A stretch of 64,000 nt of DNA. Source: Cellvibrionaceae bacterium (GTDB lineage Bacteria > Pseudomonadota > Gammaproteobacteria > Pseudomonadales > Cellvibrionaceae). The translations under genes and the position numbers were made by a program. The DNA lies in NCBI GenBank assembly GCA_021151825.1, contig JAGKWQ010000001.1, forward strand, positions 372,001-436,000, written 5' to 3'. This document shows positions 1-9,200 of the stretch, in pieces; position 1 is the first letter of the stretch; every line of letters starts with the position of its first letter. The notes under the pieces are model-generated. The model did no database searches. It saw only the letters and a list, made by a program, of their open reading frames with translations, and had not been told where the DNA came from.

Positions 1-417
1 ATTCGAGAAGGAACGCACATAATCTGGAAAGCTATTCCAATTAAACGGAACGGCTTGATGAAAAAAATTGGGATCAATATCTTCAATTCTTTTAAACATC
101 CTCACCAACTTGCTTTTGCCATCGTCTTTAACCGGTGCCAGGCTTATCGAGCAGTTTCCAGTGATAACCGTAGTAACGCCATGCTCCGGAGCGGGCGTTG
201 CATATTTGTCCCAATGAAGATGAACGTCATAATGGGTATGAAGCTCTATAAATCCTGGACAAACTACATAATTCGCAGCATCAATAACCTCCGCATCATC
301 ATCCAGGATATTACCAATAGCTTCGATTTTCTTTCCAACAACTAAGATATCCGCTTTAAATGCAGCACTACCTGTTCCGTCTACTACCCAACCATCTTTA
401 ATAAGATATTTCTTCAT
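1..417 (-). CDS. N-acyl-D-amino-acid deacylase-like amidohydrolase, N-terminal part (cut by window edge)
   Basis: The 139 visible residues have the N-terminal beta-sandwich and first metal motif of D-aminoacylase-type amidohydrolases. H60-T-H62 sits in an ELHTHYD segment, and a HGVTTVITGNC stretch typical of the family follows. The family hydrolyses N-acyl-D-amino acids or related amides with one or two zinc ions. The C-terminus lies outside the window. It is 91 bp downstream of the Fe-S protein gene on the same strand, so it may be the last visible gene of the biosynthetic operon. There it could trim an acyl group or hydrolyse an amide in the product; that role is inference. Confidence 0.75.
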   Translation of the reverse strand, partial: MKKYLIKDGWVVDGTGSAAFKADILVVGKKIEAIGNILDDDAEVIDAANYVVCPGFIELHTHYDVHLHWDKYATPAPEHGVTTVITGNCSISLAPVKDDGKSKLVRMFKRIEDIDPNFFHQAVPFNWNSFPDYVRSFSN

Positions 418-508
418 ATATCAACCTTGAATTTTTCAATATAACTGCAATTGTGAAATCAACTGGGATAAAAAATTACAATTTAAAGAGATTTTAAGCC
501 TGGAATAG

Positions 509-2248
509 TTAATCCGGCCGCCATTTTAAAGGATCAAACATCAACCCTTCAGGTGCGATGAATTCAGTAGATACTTTAGGTCTTTCATTTTTTCTATAAT
601 AATGGCCATCAACAAAGGTATATGCTTCAAGCTCGTCGGTTCCTTTGCCCAAAATACGCTTATTTTTTTCCCACTCATCAATTACAGCCTTCAACCCAAA
701 TCGCTGTATAGGGCAAACTTTTAAACAAATTGCACAGCCCTCTGCCTGCGCTACAGTGGGAAAACATCGCGCTGTATTTAACTTGGCTTTAAAAACTCCA
801 CGATAATATTTTTTCTTTATCGGTATTGCCCCTGGAGGGCATCTTCGTGCGCAAACCTGGCAAGCATCACATATTTTCTCCACTCCGAAATCTTTCGGGC
901 TATCAATATCCAGTGGCATGTTGGTTGAAATTATTTCTATCCTGCATCTCGATCCAAATCTCGGCGTTAGCAGTTGACCATTCAATCCAAGCTGGCCAAG
1001 CCCTGCATCTACGGCGTATGGTATGGATAACCACCTGGGATTTGCCATCGCATCAAACCCCAATGTTCGAATAAATTTACAAAGTTCAATATTTTTTTGT
1101 TGCAACGCTAACGTACATTCCTGTGCAGCACGCTCAGAACTCCAGCACGGAATTTCATGTACAGCCTCATAACTTTGCTCCAATACACACACAATAACGC
1201 AGTCACCAACGGCAAGGTCTTTATGTTGCTGGCAATTATATTTTTCATCGAGTTTGGCAATCCCTAACATCGATATGCCTATTTCTGCTGCCGCTGTTTC
1301 AAGCAATTGGCGTAATTGGTTTCCTTCAGTAATTGTTGAATGTTCCCCTTTCTGCCATCTGACCTTGAAGGCTCCCAGGGAAATAGCGTTGAACTTCGGT
1401 TCAAGTGGTTTAAATACAATTGCACTTTTTTCGTGATACCACTTCACAGAATCTTTATGTGTCATATCCCAATCATAAATAGGCTTTTCAGCATGAGCGG
1501 TTTCTTCCAATTGCAAATCGCGCACGATCCCGGGAATAGTTTTTAAATCTTCTGGTATTTTTATATCTTCATTTTTTTGAAAAACCTGTCTGGGCAAATA
1601 AAGATCTGAATCATCTACTTCAATTGGTAATACAATGGAGTCCATAACTACTATTAATTTTTTAAAAAACTCATCACATGTGTCCATGTCTGCAGCAGCA
1701 ACGTTTTTAACCAGAGATCCACTTACTTCGGGCAGCCTTTGCCAATCATCATAAAAACTTCTTTGCATGGGCAAAAGGGAAGACCTAACTCTAATACCGC
1801 CAGTTAACTCATGTATAAAATTGATTAACCTTTCATAAAAATACGTAAAATACAGAGTTACTTCGCTGTTTCTTTTTATAAGCTCTAATTCACGAAAAAT
1901 ATTGCGCACATCAAAAAGATCAGATTTTTTTTTAGAAGTATTGATTAGCTCAAGCGCACATCGCGCATTATCAATATTTTTGATAAGAGCTGAAATTGCA
2001 TTTTGATGATAGCCAGCTATACCCGCAACCTCATCACTTATCAAATCATTCCACCTGGTTACAAGGGCATCAGCGATACTCATGTTAATCAGCATTGAAG
2101 TTGCATAAGTATCCAGACTCATTTTTCCACTGCGTGCAGCCTTATGGAAGTTTCCGTCAATAAAACCATCGGTAATATGCACAATACGGAGAGAAAGAGT
2201 TAAGCACTCATCCGGGATAAAACTTTCATTCATACCTAAATGGTTCAT
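509..2248 (-). CDS. Reductive-dehalogenase-like / epoxyqueuosine-reductase-like 2x[4Fe-4S] protein
   Basis: The C-terminal half resembles the cobalamin-dependent reductive dehalogenase/QueG superfamily, with a GLGQLGLNG segment and two 4Fe-4S motifs. C460, C463, C466 and C470 are followed by C505, C508 and C512, with an extra C495. No Tat signal is visible, so the protein should be cytoplasmic, unlike respiratory RdhA. The first ~250 residues are helical and I do not recognise them. A protein of this kind inside a biosynthetic operon suggests a reductive step such as dehalogenation, deoxygenation or C-S/N-O reduction, but the substrate is unknown. It could instead be a cobalamin-free electron-transfer protein. 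Confidence 0.7.
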   Translation of the reverse strand: MNHLGMNESFIPDECLTLSLRIVHITDGFIDGNFHKAARSGKMSLDTYATSMLINMSIADALVTRWNDLISDEVAGIAGYHQNAISALIKNIDNARCALELINTSKKKSDLFDVRNIFRELELIKRNSEVTLYFTYFYERLINFIHELTGGIRVRSSLLPMQRSFYDDWQRLPEVSGSLVKNVAAADMDTCDEFFKKLIVVMDSIVLPIEVDDSDLYLPRQVFQKNEDIKIPEDLKTIPGIVRDLQLEETAHAEKPIYDWDMTHKDSVKWYHEKSAIVFKPLEPKFNAISLGAFKVRWQKGEHSTITEGNQLRQLLETAAAEIGISMLGIAKLDEKYNCQQHKDLAVGDCVIVCVLEQSYEAVHEIPCWSSERAAQECTLALQQKNIELCKFIRTLGFDAMANPRWLSIPYAVDAGLGQLGLNGQLLTPRFGSRCRIEIISTNMPLDIDSPKDFGVEKICDACQVCARRCPPGAIPIKKKYYRGVFKAKLNTARCFPTVAQAEGCAICLKVCPIQRFGLKAVIDEWEKNKRILGKGTDELEAYTFVDGHYYRKNERPKVSTEFIAPEGLMFDPLKWRPD

Positions 2249-2291
2249 TAGATTTCCTATCGAGGCAAGCCAACAGCCTTAGCTGCCGGGC

Positions 2292-3803
2292 TTAAATTTT
2301 CCAATATCCAGAGTCTTCACCCCGGACTTCCTTTTCGTATAAAGCGCTCAGAAAACTATCTCTTATGGCTGAACGGTTTAGTTTCATATTCCTTGTCATA
2401 AAATGTAGATTGTCTTCAAAGCGGCTATGGGTAGCGTATATATTGATTATTCTCTTTTGTGAGATCGAGTTTTGATTTATCGTTTTAATTTTTTCTTTGA
2501 TAAGGCCAATCAGCTGATCATTTTCACCTTGCGGCAATACCAACAAAGCGGCTATATCCTCCTCATGATCGTTTAGCACCATGCATCCAAGCAGATGTGG
2601 GATTTCAAGTAGAGTTTTCTCATGCTCAAAAGGATTAAATTTATAACCGCCACTGGTGATAATCACATCCTTTTTTCTACCTGTTAAAAATAAATACCCA
2701 TCTTGCAGGTAACCCAAATCGCCCGTTAATATTCCAGAAGATATTGATGTCAATTCATCTTCCATGCCATTTCCAGCATCAAAGTATTTACGAGAAAGCG
2801 GCCAGGTTTTTTTTACAATGATCTCGTTATCATTACCCAGGCATACACTGTCAAGCTCTATAGGTTTACCTACTGAGCCGTAGAGATTAGCCTTGGGTAT
2901 ATTGAGCGCAATCATCCCAATTTCGGTTGTGCCATAGACTTCGTAAATAGGTAATTCAAGTTCAGAATATCGGTTCAATATCGACCGTTTGATTGGTGCC
3001 ATACCTGTAATCATGATTCTTATATTTCCACCCAAGCCCGCACGTATAAGTTGCCGTGCATTGCCAATATCTGCAGGTGCAATATGTACAAGTAAAAAAA
3101 TCTCATAAAATATTGGCGGACATATAATAAAACTGGGTCCAAAATTTTTTATATCCTGGATAGCGGTGTTTAAATTTGATATAAAAAAGGAAACACCCGA
3201 ACTCAAGCAACCATAAACTGACATTCGTTGCTGAAAGTTACTAAAGGGTAAAAATATTATGTGGGTATCCTTTTCAGTGATGTCATAGCACTCGTGTATT
3301 GTTGTTATTAGACTTTCCACACCTCGGCAACTAATTTCAATTCCCTTGGGTATGCCAGTGGTACCTGACGAATAGACACGGGAAAGAACATCTTTATCTT
3401 TTGTCCTGGGAACATTTGAGGGAATGTTGATACCAACTGCGGTACCGACAGAACACCAGTCAAAAGTTAAATTAAAACTGCCTGGCTCACCACGGTCGGT
3501 AACAAAAGCTTTAAGGCCTACATTCTGGCAGCTAACAACCATTTCCTCAGGGTACACCTGAAGCACGATACCAAGCTTTAGAGTGGCTATATCAAGCACA
3601 GTCCATTCATAGCTGTTTTTAGCCTGAAGGCCAATAATGTCACCCGCACCAAACCCCAAAGTCGTTATTTTCTGCGCAAGTGACTCAACATCAAATAGAA
3701 ACTCTGCAAAGCTTTTCTTTGCAATGCTATTATTAGAAGTTCTATAGTGAATTTCACTTTTAGAATTTTTCTCTATATTTTCCAATAAATTATCAAATTT
3801 CAT
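2292..3803 (-). CDS. Long-chain acyl-CoA/acyl-ACP synthetase-like AMP-binding enzyme
   Basis: This 503-residue member of the acyl-adenylate superfamily shows the P-loop-like SSGTTGIPKG motif, a YGTTE motif, and GDLGYLQDG followed by GRKKDVIITSGG. These are the hallmarks of long-chain acyl-CoA synthetases. It would activate a carboxylic acid as acyl-AMP and pass it to CoA or a carrier protein. It lies directly upstream of the Fe-S protein and downstream of the acyl-CoA dehydrogenase, so activation followed by alpha,beta-dehydrogenation of an acyl chain is plausible. The usual C-terminal GK catalytic motif is diverged (the tail reads MTRNMKLNRSAIR), so it may transfer to an unusual acceptor. 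Confidence 0.8.
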   Translation of the reverse strand: MKFDNLLENIEKNSKSEIHYRTSNNSIAKKSFAEFLFDVESLAQKITTLGFGAGDIIGLQAKNSYEWTVLDIATLKLGIVLQVYPEEMVVSCQNVGLKAFVTDRGEPGSFNLTFDWCSVGTAVGINIPSNVPRTKDKDVLSRVYSSGTTGIPKGIEISCRGVESLITTIHECYDITEKDTHIIFLPFSNFQQRMSVYGCLSSGVSFFISNLNTAIQDIKNFGPSFIICPPIFYEIFLLVHIAPADIGNARQLIRAGLGGNIRIMITGMAPIKRSILNRYSELELPIYEVYGTTEIGMIALNIPKANLYGSVGKPIELDSVCLGNDNEIIVKKTWPLSRKYFDAGNGMEDELTSISSGILTGDLGYLQDGYLFLTGRKKDVIITSGGYKFNPFEHEKTLLEIPHLLGCMVLNDHEEDIAALLVLPQGENDQLIGLIKEKIKTINQNSISQKRIINIYATHSRFEDNLHFMTRNMKLNRSAIRDSFLSALYEKEVRGEDSGYWKI

Positions 3804-3852
3804 TTAAATTTTTTAAAAACCTTGCATTGGTTAGTGAATTAAAATAAAAATT

Positions 3853-5007
3853 TCATATTCCAAAGCTTGCACTTAATTGCGAATTGATTAGTTCCAACCC
3901 GTGATTGGGTACCATTAAGGTGGCGGAACATATATCCCGGTAATTGCGGGAGATACTGAGTTCAGAATTATTTTTGTAACCCTGAACTCCCAGAAATTGG
4001 AGTGCTTCGTGAATTATTTCGTGTGCCAGATAGGACGCATTAACTTTCAGTGCGTTATATTCAATAGCCCAGTCGAAATACCCTTTGTCAGAAATCGCAC
4101 GGGGTATAAAAGCTGCGCTGTCCACACGTAACGCGTAATGGCTGCACATGGATTGCAGATTTCGATATTTTGTATTAATTGCCCCCACTCGCTCATCGGA
4201 ATAATTCATGCCACTGCCAGAATTCCATTTTTTCTTTGCCAACAGATTCACTTTATGTACCGCATCTTTGGCTATACCTTGCCAAACGGCTGCCCAGAGT
4301 ACATGAGCAAAAGGAACGACAGTGTTTGATGAAATAACTGCATAGCTTTCCGGAAATAACTGCTGTTTATCCGCGTAAGCTTGAAACTGATAAGCAGGGC
4401 TAACGGTTCCACGCATACCAAGGGTGTCCCATTTATCTAATGGGATGAGCGTAGAGTTTTCTTTTGTAAATAAAACCAGCACCTGATCACTTTCGTCAGC
4501 ACTTTCATTTTTCCGAGATGTGACAAGGAAAGCATCTGCATACTCCGCGTAAGATGCGGTGGTTGCTTGCTTTATCAGGGAGATGCGCCCCTCTTCATAA
4601 TGTAACGCACAACGACTTATTCTGGCGTTTCCGAAAGTCCCTACCTCTGATGCGATGGAAGAAATTAACCATTGATGATGTGCAATGTTGCGTTGAAAAT
4701 TGTGAAAGTATTCATTATCGAATGTATTACGTTTTATACATTCAATTTGAGCGAAGTGCATAGCCAGAATTAGTCCGCTTGAACCGCACTTGCCAGCTAA
4801 TACCGAACATATTTCTGCCTGAACGGCAAGAGTTGCGCCAAAGCCCCCCAATGCCTCATCAATAGGAGCAGAAAGTATTTTATGTTTCTTTAATTCAGAA
4901 AACGTCTCAAATGGAAAACGACCGTCCTGGTCCACGATAGGAGCAGTTTCTGCTGAAACGGAATTGGCAACTTTTTTAACTATTGTGATTATTTCATCCC
5001 TATCCAT
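3853..5007 (-). CDS. Acyl-CoA dehydrogenase family flavoprotein
   Basis: The protein (384 residues) has the usual acyl-CoA dehydrogenase layout: an N-terminal helical domain with DEALGGFGATLA, a middle beta domain and a C-terminal helical bundle with QFLGVQGY and SISRNYRDICSATLM. These enzymes use FAD to introduce a double bond, and group-D members hydroxylate heteroatoms. The usual catalytic Glu region near the C-terminus is diverged, so the oxidised substrate cannot be told. The neighbouring acyl ligase and ACP suggest a carrier-bound acyl chain. Spacing to the flanking genes is a few tens of bases, consistent with one operon. Confidence 0.8.
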   Translation of the reverse strand: MDRDEIITIVKKVANSVSAETAPIVDQDGRFPFETFSELKKHKILSAPIDEALGGFGATLAVQAEICSVLAGKCGSSGLILAMHFAQIECIKRNTFDNEYFHNFQRNIAHHQWLISSIASEVGTFGNARISRCALHYEEGRISLIKQATTASYAEYADAFLVTSRKNESADESDQVLVLFTKENSTLIPLDKWDTLGMRGTVSPAYQFQAYADKQQLFPESYAVISSNTVVPFAHVLWAAVWQGIAKDAVHKVNLLAKKKWNSGSGMNYSDERVGAINTKYRNLQSMCSHYALRVDSAAFIPRAISDKGYFDWAIEYNALKVNASYLAHEIIHEALQFLGVQGYKNNSELSISRNYRDICSATLMVPNHGLELINSQLSASFGI

Positions 5008-5019
5008 TCTATATGACCC

Positions 5020-5952
5020 TTAGTTCGCAGTTTCCCCGACAAGTTTAGAAATGTTTTTGTACATAATTTTCTCTTTTTCAAGATCCAGGCAATTTTTCAT
5101 AACACCGTCTTGCGCAACAAACTTTGTGAGCTGACTGGTATAGGTTTCTGTCATCGAAGACAAGGGCCAATCAGTACCAAATATTATTTTGTGATTAATT
5201 CCTCTGGAGAAAAGATGTGTCAGGTGACCAACCCAACCTTCGGCTCCACTCATTGACGAAAACCCCGAAATATCCAGATATACATTGGGCCGAAATTGAC
5301 ATTGCTGCACAGCAGCATCGACATTCACGATTCCCCCATGCGCTAATATAAAATTAACGCTTGGAAATAGTCGGGCGGCATCATCAACATCAAAGGGATC
5401 TGCATATCTAAATGTTAATTGTGGTGATGTTGGGCCAGTGTGAAGTAACACAGGGATATTGTGTTCCGCACAAAGTTCATAAAATGGATAGAGCGAAGGG
5501 TCACTTGAGGAATATCCGCATGGAGGATATAACTTCAAGCCTTTAAATCCATAATCAAAGATTCCGCGCTTAAATGACAGAATGGCTTGTGAACCATGTC
5601 GTGGATCGACACCTATGAAGACAATAAATCGATTCTCATGCCGCCGGCATATTTCATAATGAGCCTTTGCTAGCGAATCAATGGAATCAGCACTATTGAA
5701 TACATATGAAAAATCAGGGACTAATAAAACAGATTTCGATACATTTGCCGAATCCATATCAGTGACGAGTTGATCACCATAATGATCTTTCATTTGACTA
5801 TGTATTATTGTGGATAAGGCATTGATTTTAGCTCTATCAAATTTTTGCAAACTATCAGCAAGCATATTATGGGCAACCCCCTGGATAAACTCCGCCGGAA
5901 TAAATCGGCTGGAATTTATATGAGTATGCCCATCTATTATTTTCATGTGCAT
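5020..5952 (-). CDS. Amidohydrolase family 2 (TIM-barrel) metal-dependent hydrolase/decarboxylase
   Basis: This is a 310-residue amidohydro_2-type protein. It has the N-terminal GHTHI metal motif, LHTGPT, HGGIVN and FGTDWP, which carries the late metal-binding Asp. Relatives are hydrolases or non-oxidative decarboxylases acting on cyclic or acyl substrates. It sits 12 bp after the stop of the ACP gene and before the acyl-CoA dehydrogenase, so it belongs to the same transcript. It might open or close a ring, or decarboxylate a thiazoline- or aryl-carboxylate; that is inference. The start could be either of two close Met residues (M1 or M3). Confidence 0.8.
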   Translation of the reverse strand: MHMKIIDGHTHINSSRFIPAEFIQGVAHNMLADSLQKFDRAKINALSTIIHSQMKDHYGDQLVTDMDSANVSKSVLLVPDFSYVFNSADSIDSLAKAHYEICRRHENRFIVFIGVDPRHGSQAILSFKRGIFDYGFKGLKLYPPCGYSSSDPSLYPFYELCAEHNIPVLLHTGPTSPQLTFRYADPFDVDDAARLFPSVNFILAHGGIVNVDAAVQQCQFRPNVYLDISGFSSMSGAEGWVGHLTHLFSRGINHKIIFGTDWPLSSMTETYTSQLTKFVAQDGVMKNCLDLEKEKIMYKNISKLVGETAN

Positions 5953-5961
5953 GTTTACCAG

Positions 5962-6213
5962 TTACGTTAATTTAACAGACTGAGTAGAAATCAAATCGAT
6001 AGCGTCGCCCAAGGTAAATATTTTGGAAAGCAACTCGGTATCTGAAAGTAACTCAACTTCATATTTACTCTCACATAAAACAATAAAACTCACCAATTGC
6101 ATAGAGGAAAGCCTCAGGTCCCCAACCAGGTGTGACTCTAGCGTAATAGATGATGCATCTATCAAATCGCCCTTTATTCTACGCAACAGCTCGATCATTT
6201 CATCAATATTCAT
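5962..6213 (-). CDS. Free-standing acyl carrier protein (ACP-1)
   Basis: An 83-residue acidic helical protein with a carrier motif reading DLRLSSMQL; Ser37 is the expected phosphopantetheine site. An AGGAG Shine-Dalgarno lies 6 nt before the ATG, which fixes the start. It follows the NRPS at 6253-10176 and is a natural partner to present an acyl chain to that protein's N-terminal Cy domain, because the NRPS has no loading module. Its role as an acyl donor is inferred from position. Confidence 0.85.
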   Translation of the reverse strand: MNIDEMIELLRRIKGDLIDASSITLESHLVGDLRLSSMQLVSFIVLCESKYEVELLSDTELLSKIFTLGDAIDLISTQSVKLT

Positions 6214-6252
6214 TTAGTCTCCTTTAGTACCATTCACATTCAAAACGAAAAC

Positions 6253-9200
6253 CTACATAATAATTTTTTCTGCTTGAACTGTAATTGCCCCCGCAGAATT
6301 GTTAGCGTTTATCTTTCTCCCTATATCTCGAAAAGCCAGTTCAAAAATGGAAAAATGGCTCTCACCGGGATATGCGGTTATCGCATCCGAACTTAATTTA
6401 ATAACCTCAGGCAATTGGCGAAGCCCAGGAAACCCACCCAGGCTCTGGTCTGCCTGATAAAAATTGACTGCTCCAGGATAAGAAATTTCACATGCAGTAG
6501 AATTTAATAAGATAAGATAATTTTTTTTGAAATTTTCATAGAAAACACCTAATTGCTTATTATTTTCCAATATATATTTTCTCGTATTAACATCACCATC
6601 ATGCCCAATGCTTTGCAAATTATTGCTGTTTAAAATGTCGCTAAAAAACAGATTAATGAAAGCGTCTTCATTTAACCTCATTGCAGCTGGCTTACCAATA
6701 TATGAGTCAACCATATGGATACATGACACTTCGATGCCAAACCGTTCAAGCACAGATGACATGCCATAAGCCAATGTCCCGCCCATCGACCATCCACAGA
6801 GTATCGTGCGCTTTATAAAAATTTCATCAATTACTGCCTTCGAAAAAATTTCTATAATTTTTTCTATTGTTTCAGTACCACTGAGTTCAGCCAAGTATTC
6901 TTGTGTTAATGAGAGACCATATACATTAAAACCATTAAAATGATGGAGAACTGTCTCGTAACATAAAAGATTGCCACTTACAGGTGGAAGTAAAATAATG
7001 CTGCCTCTCTCTCCGCGGCTTAGTTGCTTACAAACCTTCTCTTTGTAATTTTCTTCGATGGCTACTGCCAGCTCAGTTATCGTTTGATGCTGAAACACTA
7101 TCTCAGCGGGAAACTTTCTACTGAACACTTTTTCCATTTCGACGATAAGATCTATTGCCGCTACAGAGTTTCCACCAATATCAAAAAAACGATCTGTAGT
7201 AGAAAAATTATTAATGTGAAGAATAGATTGCCAGATCTCGTATATTGCAGCTTCACATGCATTTTTAGGTAAAGCTAACAAAGGCGTATCTGTAACAGCG
7301 GTGACATATGATGACGCTAGAAAATCCCGGTCTATTTTTCCATTCGCAGTTGTGGGTATTTTGTCTATTTTGCAGATGCATTTTGGGTGCATATAATCCG
7401 GAAGATGAGATGAAACATAAGCAAGAATCTGGTTTAAATCAGCATTATCTTTTGCCAAAACACCCAAGACAATAAAAGCATTTTTATCCCCTTTATGAAC
7501 TACGAAAGCTATCGCCGAGCTTACCGAGTGGTGACTTTCTGCAATGCTATCAATTTCACCCAATTCAATCCTGTAGCCACGGATCTTAATTTGGAAATCC
7601 TTTCTACCGAGGAACTGAATACCGCGATCATGCATATAACAACCGCGGTCACCGGTTTTATAGAGCCGCTGCTGCGTTTTTGGATGGATAATAAAAGCGG
7701 CATTCGTTTTCTCACGATCATTGACATACCCAATAGCTAATCCGCTACCGCCTATATATATATCCCCCTCTTTCCAAAGAAAACATTCATTCAACGCTTC
7801 ATCAAGTATGCAAAGATATTGATTAGCCAGAGGATAACCATAGGGAACGTACACCGAGTTATAGGCAGTTTGCGTGGCAAGAAAATAATTGGACCAAATG
7901 GAGGCTTCAGTCGCACCTCCCATGGCAACGATGTTCACTTCGGGTAACCTGCTATGGATGGTGTCAACTAGATCTTTCTTAACCCAGTCCCCACTTAGCA
8001 TTATCGTTTTTAATGAAGTTAACTCACCTATTCCCCCCAGGCGAATTAGCATTTCCATATAAGTAGGAACAGAATTCCACAGCGTTACCCCAAATCTCTT
8101 CACTGCTGCCAACCACAAGCCTGGATCAGGATATAAACTGGCTTTCGGATAAACTAATGTGCCACCCGCACCGAGCACACCAAATATGTCATATACAGAC
8201 AAATCAAAACCTAACGCTGATAATGCGATTGCCTTCGTCGCGTTGGTAATTTTAAATTTTTGACTGACATCATCAATTGTATTTACCGCAGATTCATGTG
8301 ATATCGATACACCTTTGGGCTCACCTGTAGAGCCAGATGTAAAAATAATATAAGCAGGCTCAGTAATGTCTACCTTTATTGGTTGGATTATTTGATCCAA
8401 TGGATAGTTAAAGGCGCTGCTCATCAATAAAAGTTTAGTTGCAATAAATTCCATTTCACTGTCACTAATTATGTAGTGGCAATCAGACCTTGCCAGGATT
8501 TTTTCAATGCGAGATTGTGGAGTTCGTTTATCGATAGGAAGGTATGTGCAACCAATAGTTAAAATGGCTAACACAGCAACGATTTGCATGTACCCCGTAT
8601 CACTTAATATGGCAACAACCTTTCCTTGTGTAACACCCTCATTACGCAAATAACAACCAGCCTTACCAACCAAGCGCTCCAACTCGGAAAAAGTTATGCT
8701 AAGTTCATCGGATTGTATTGCCGGATGATTGGGGTATCGCTCAAATGCTTTATAAATATTGTCGTGAAGCATTTTCCCACAACGATTCGAAGTGGTAGGC
8801 AAATAATCATGCTTGGGAATAAAAAAATCTTTGTATTGACGGTCACTTTCTTTTTCAACAACATCCGGTGTACTCGCTATGAAATCTATTAGCGTGTTAT
8901 ATAACCCAAACATAGTTTCAACAAGACCGGTTGGAAATACAGTTTCAACAAAATCCCATGTATAAGTTAAACCTTGTTTATCATCATATACCTGATGATC
9001 TAAAAATACCTGGGGTGTGGACAGTGTGGACCGGGTATGTCGCCATGATGAAATGGGAATCACGAATCCATTTCGCTTTGGATCAACGCCAATAAGGCTA
9101 GCAAAAACAACGGGCATTATAGGTGTGGTTACATTCAAATTGTGATGATCTGCATAGTCTCGAATAACCTCAACACCGGTATAATTTAAAAAATTGTAAC

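Noticed and set aside
55..345. 96-residue frame on the plus strand
   Set aside because: It is antisense to the well-supported D-aminoacylase-like gene.
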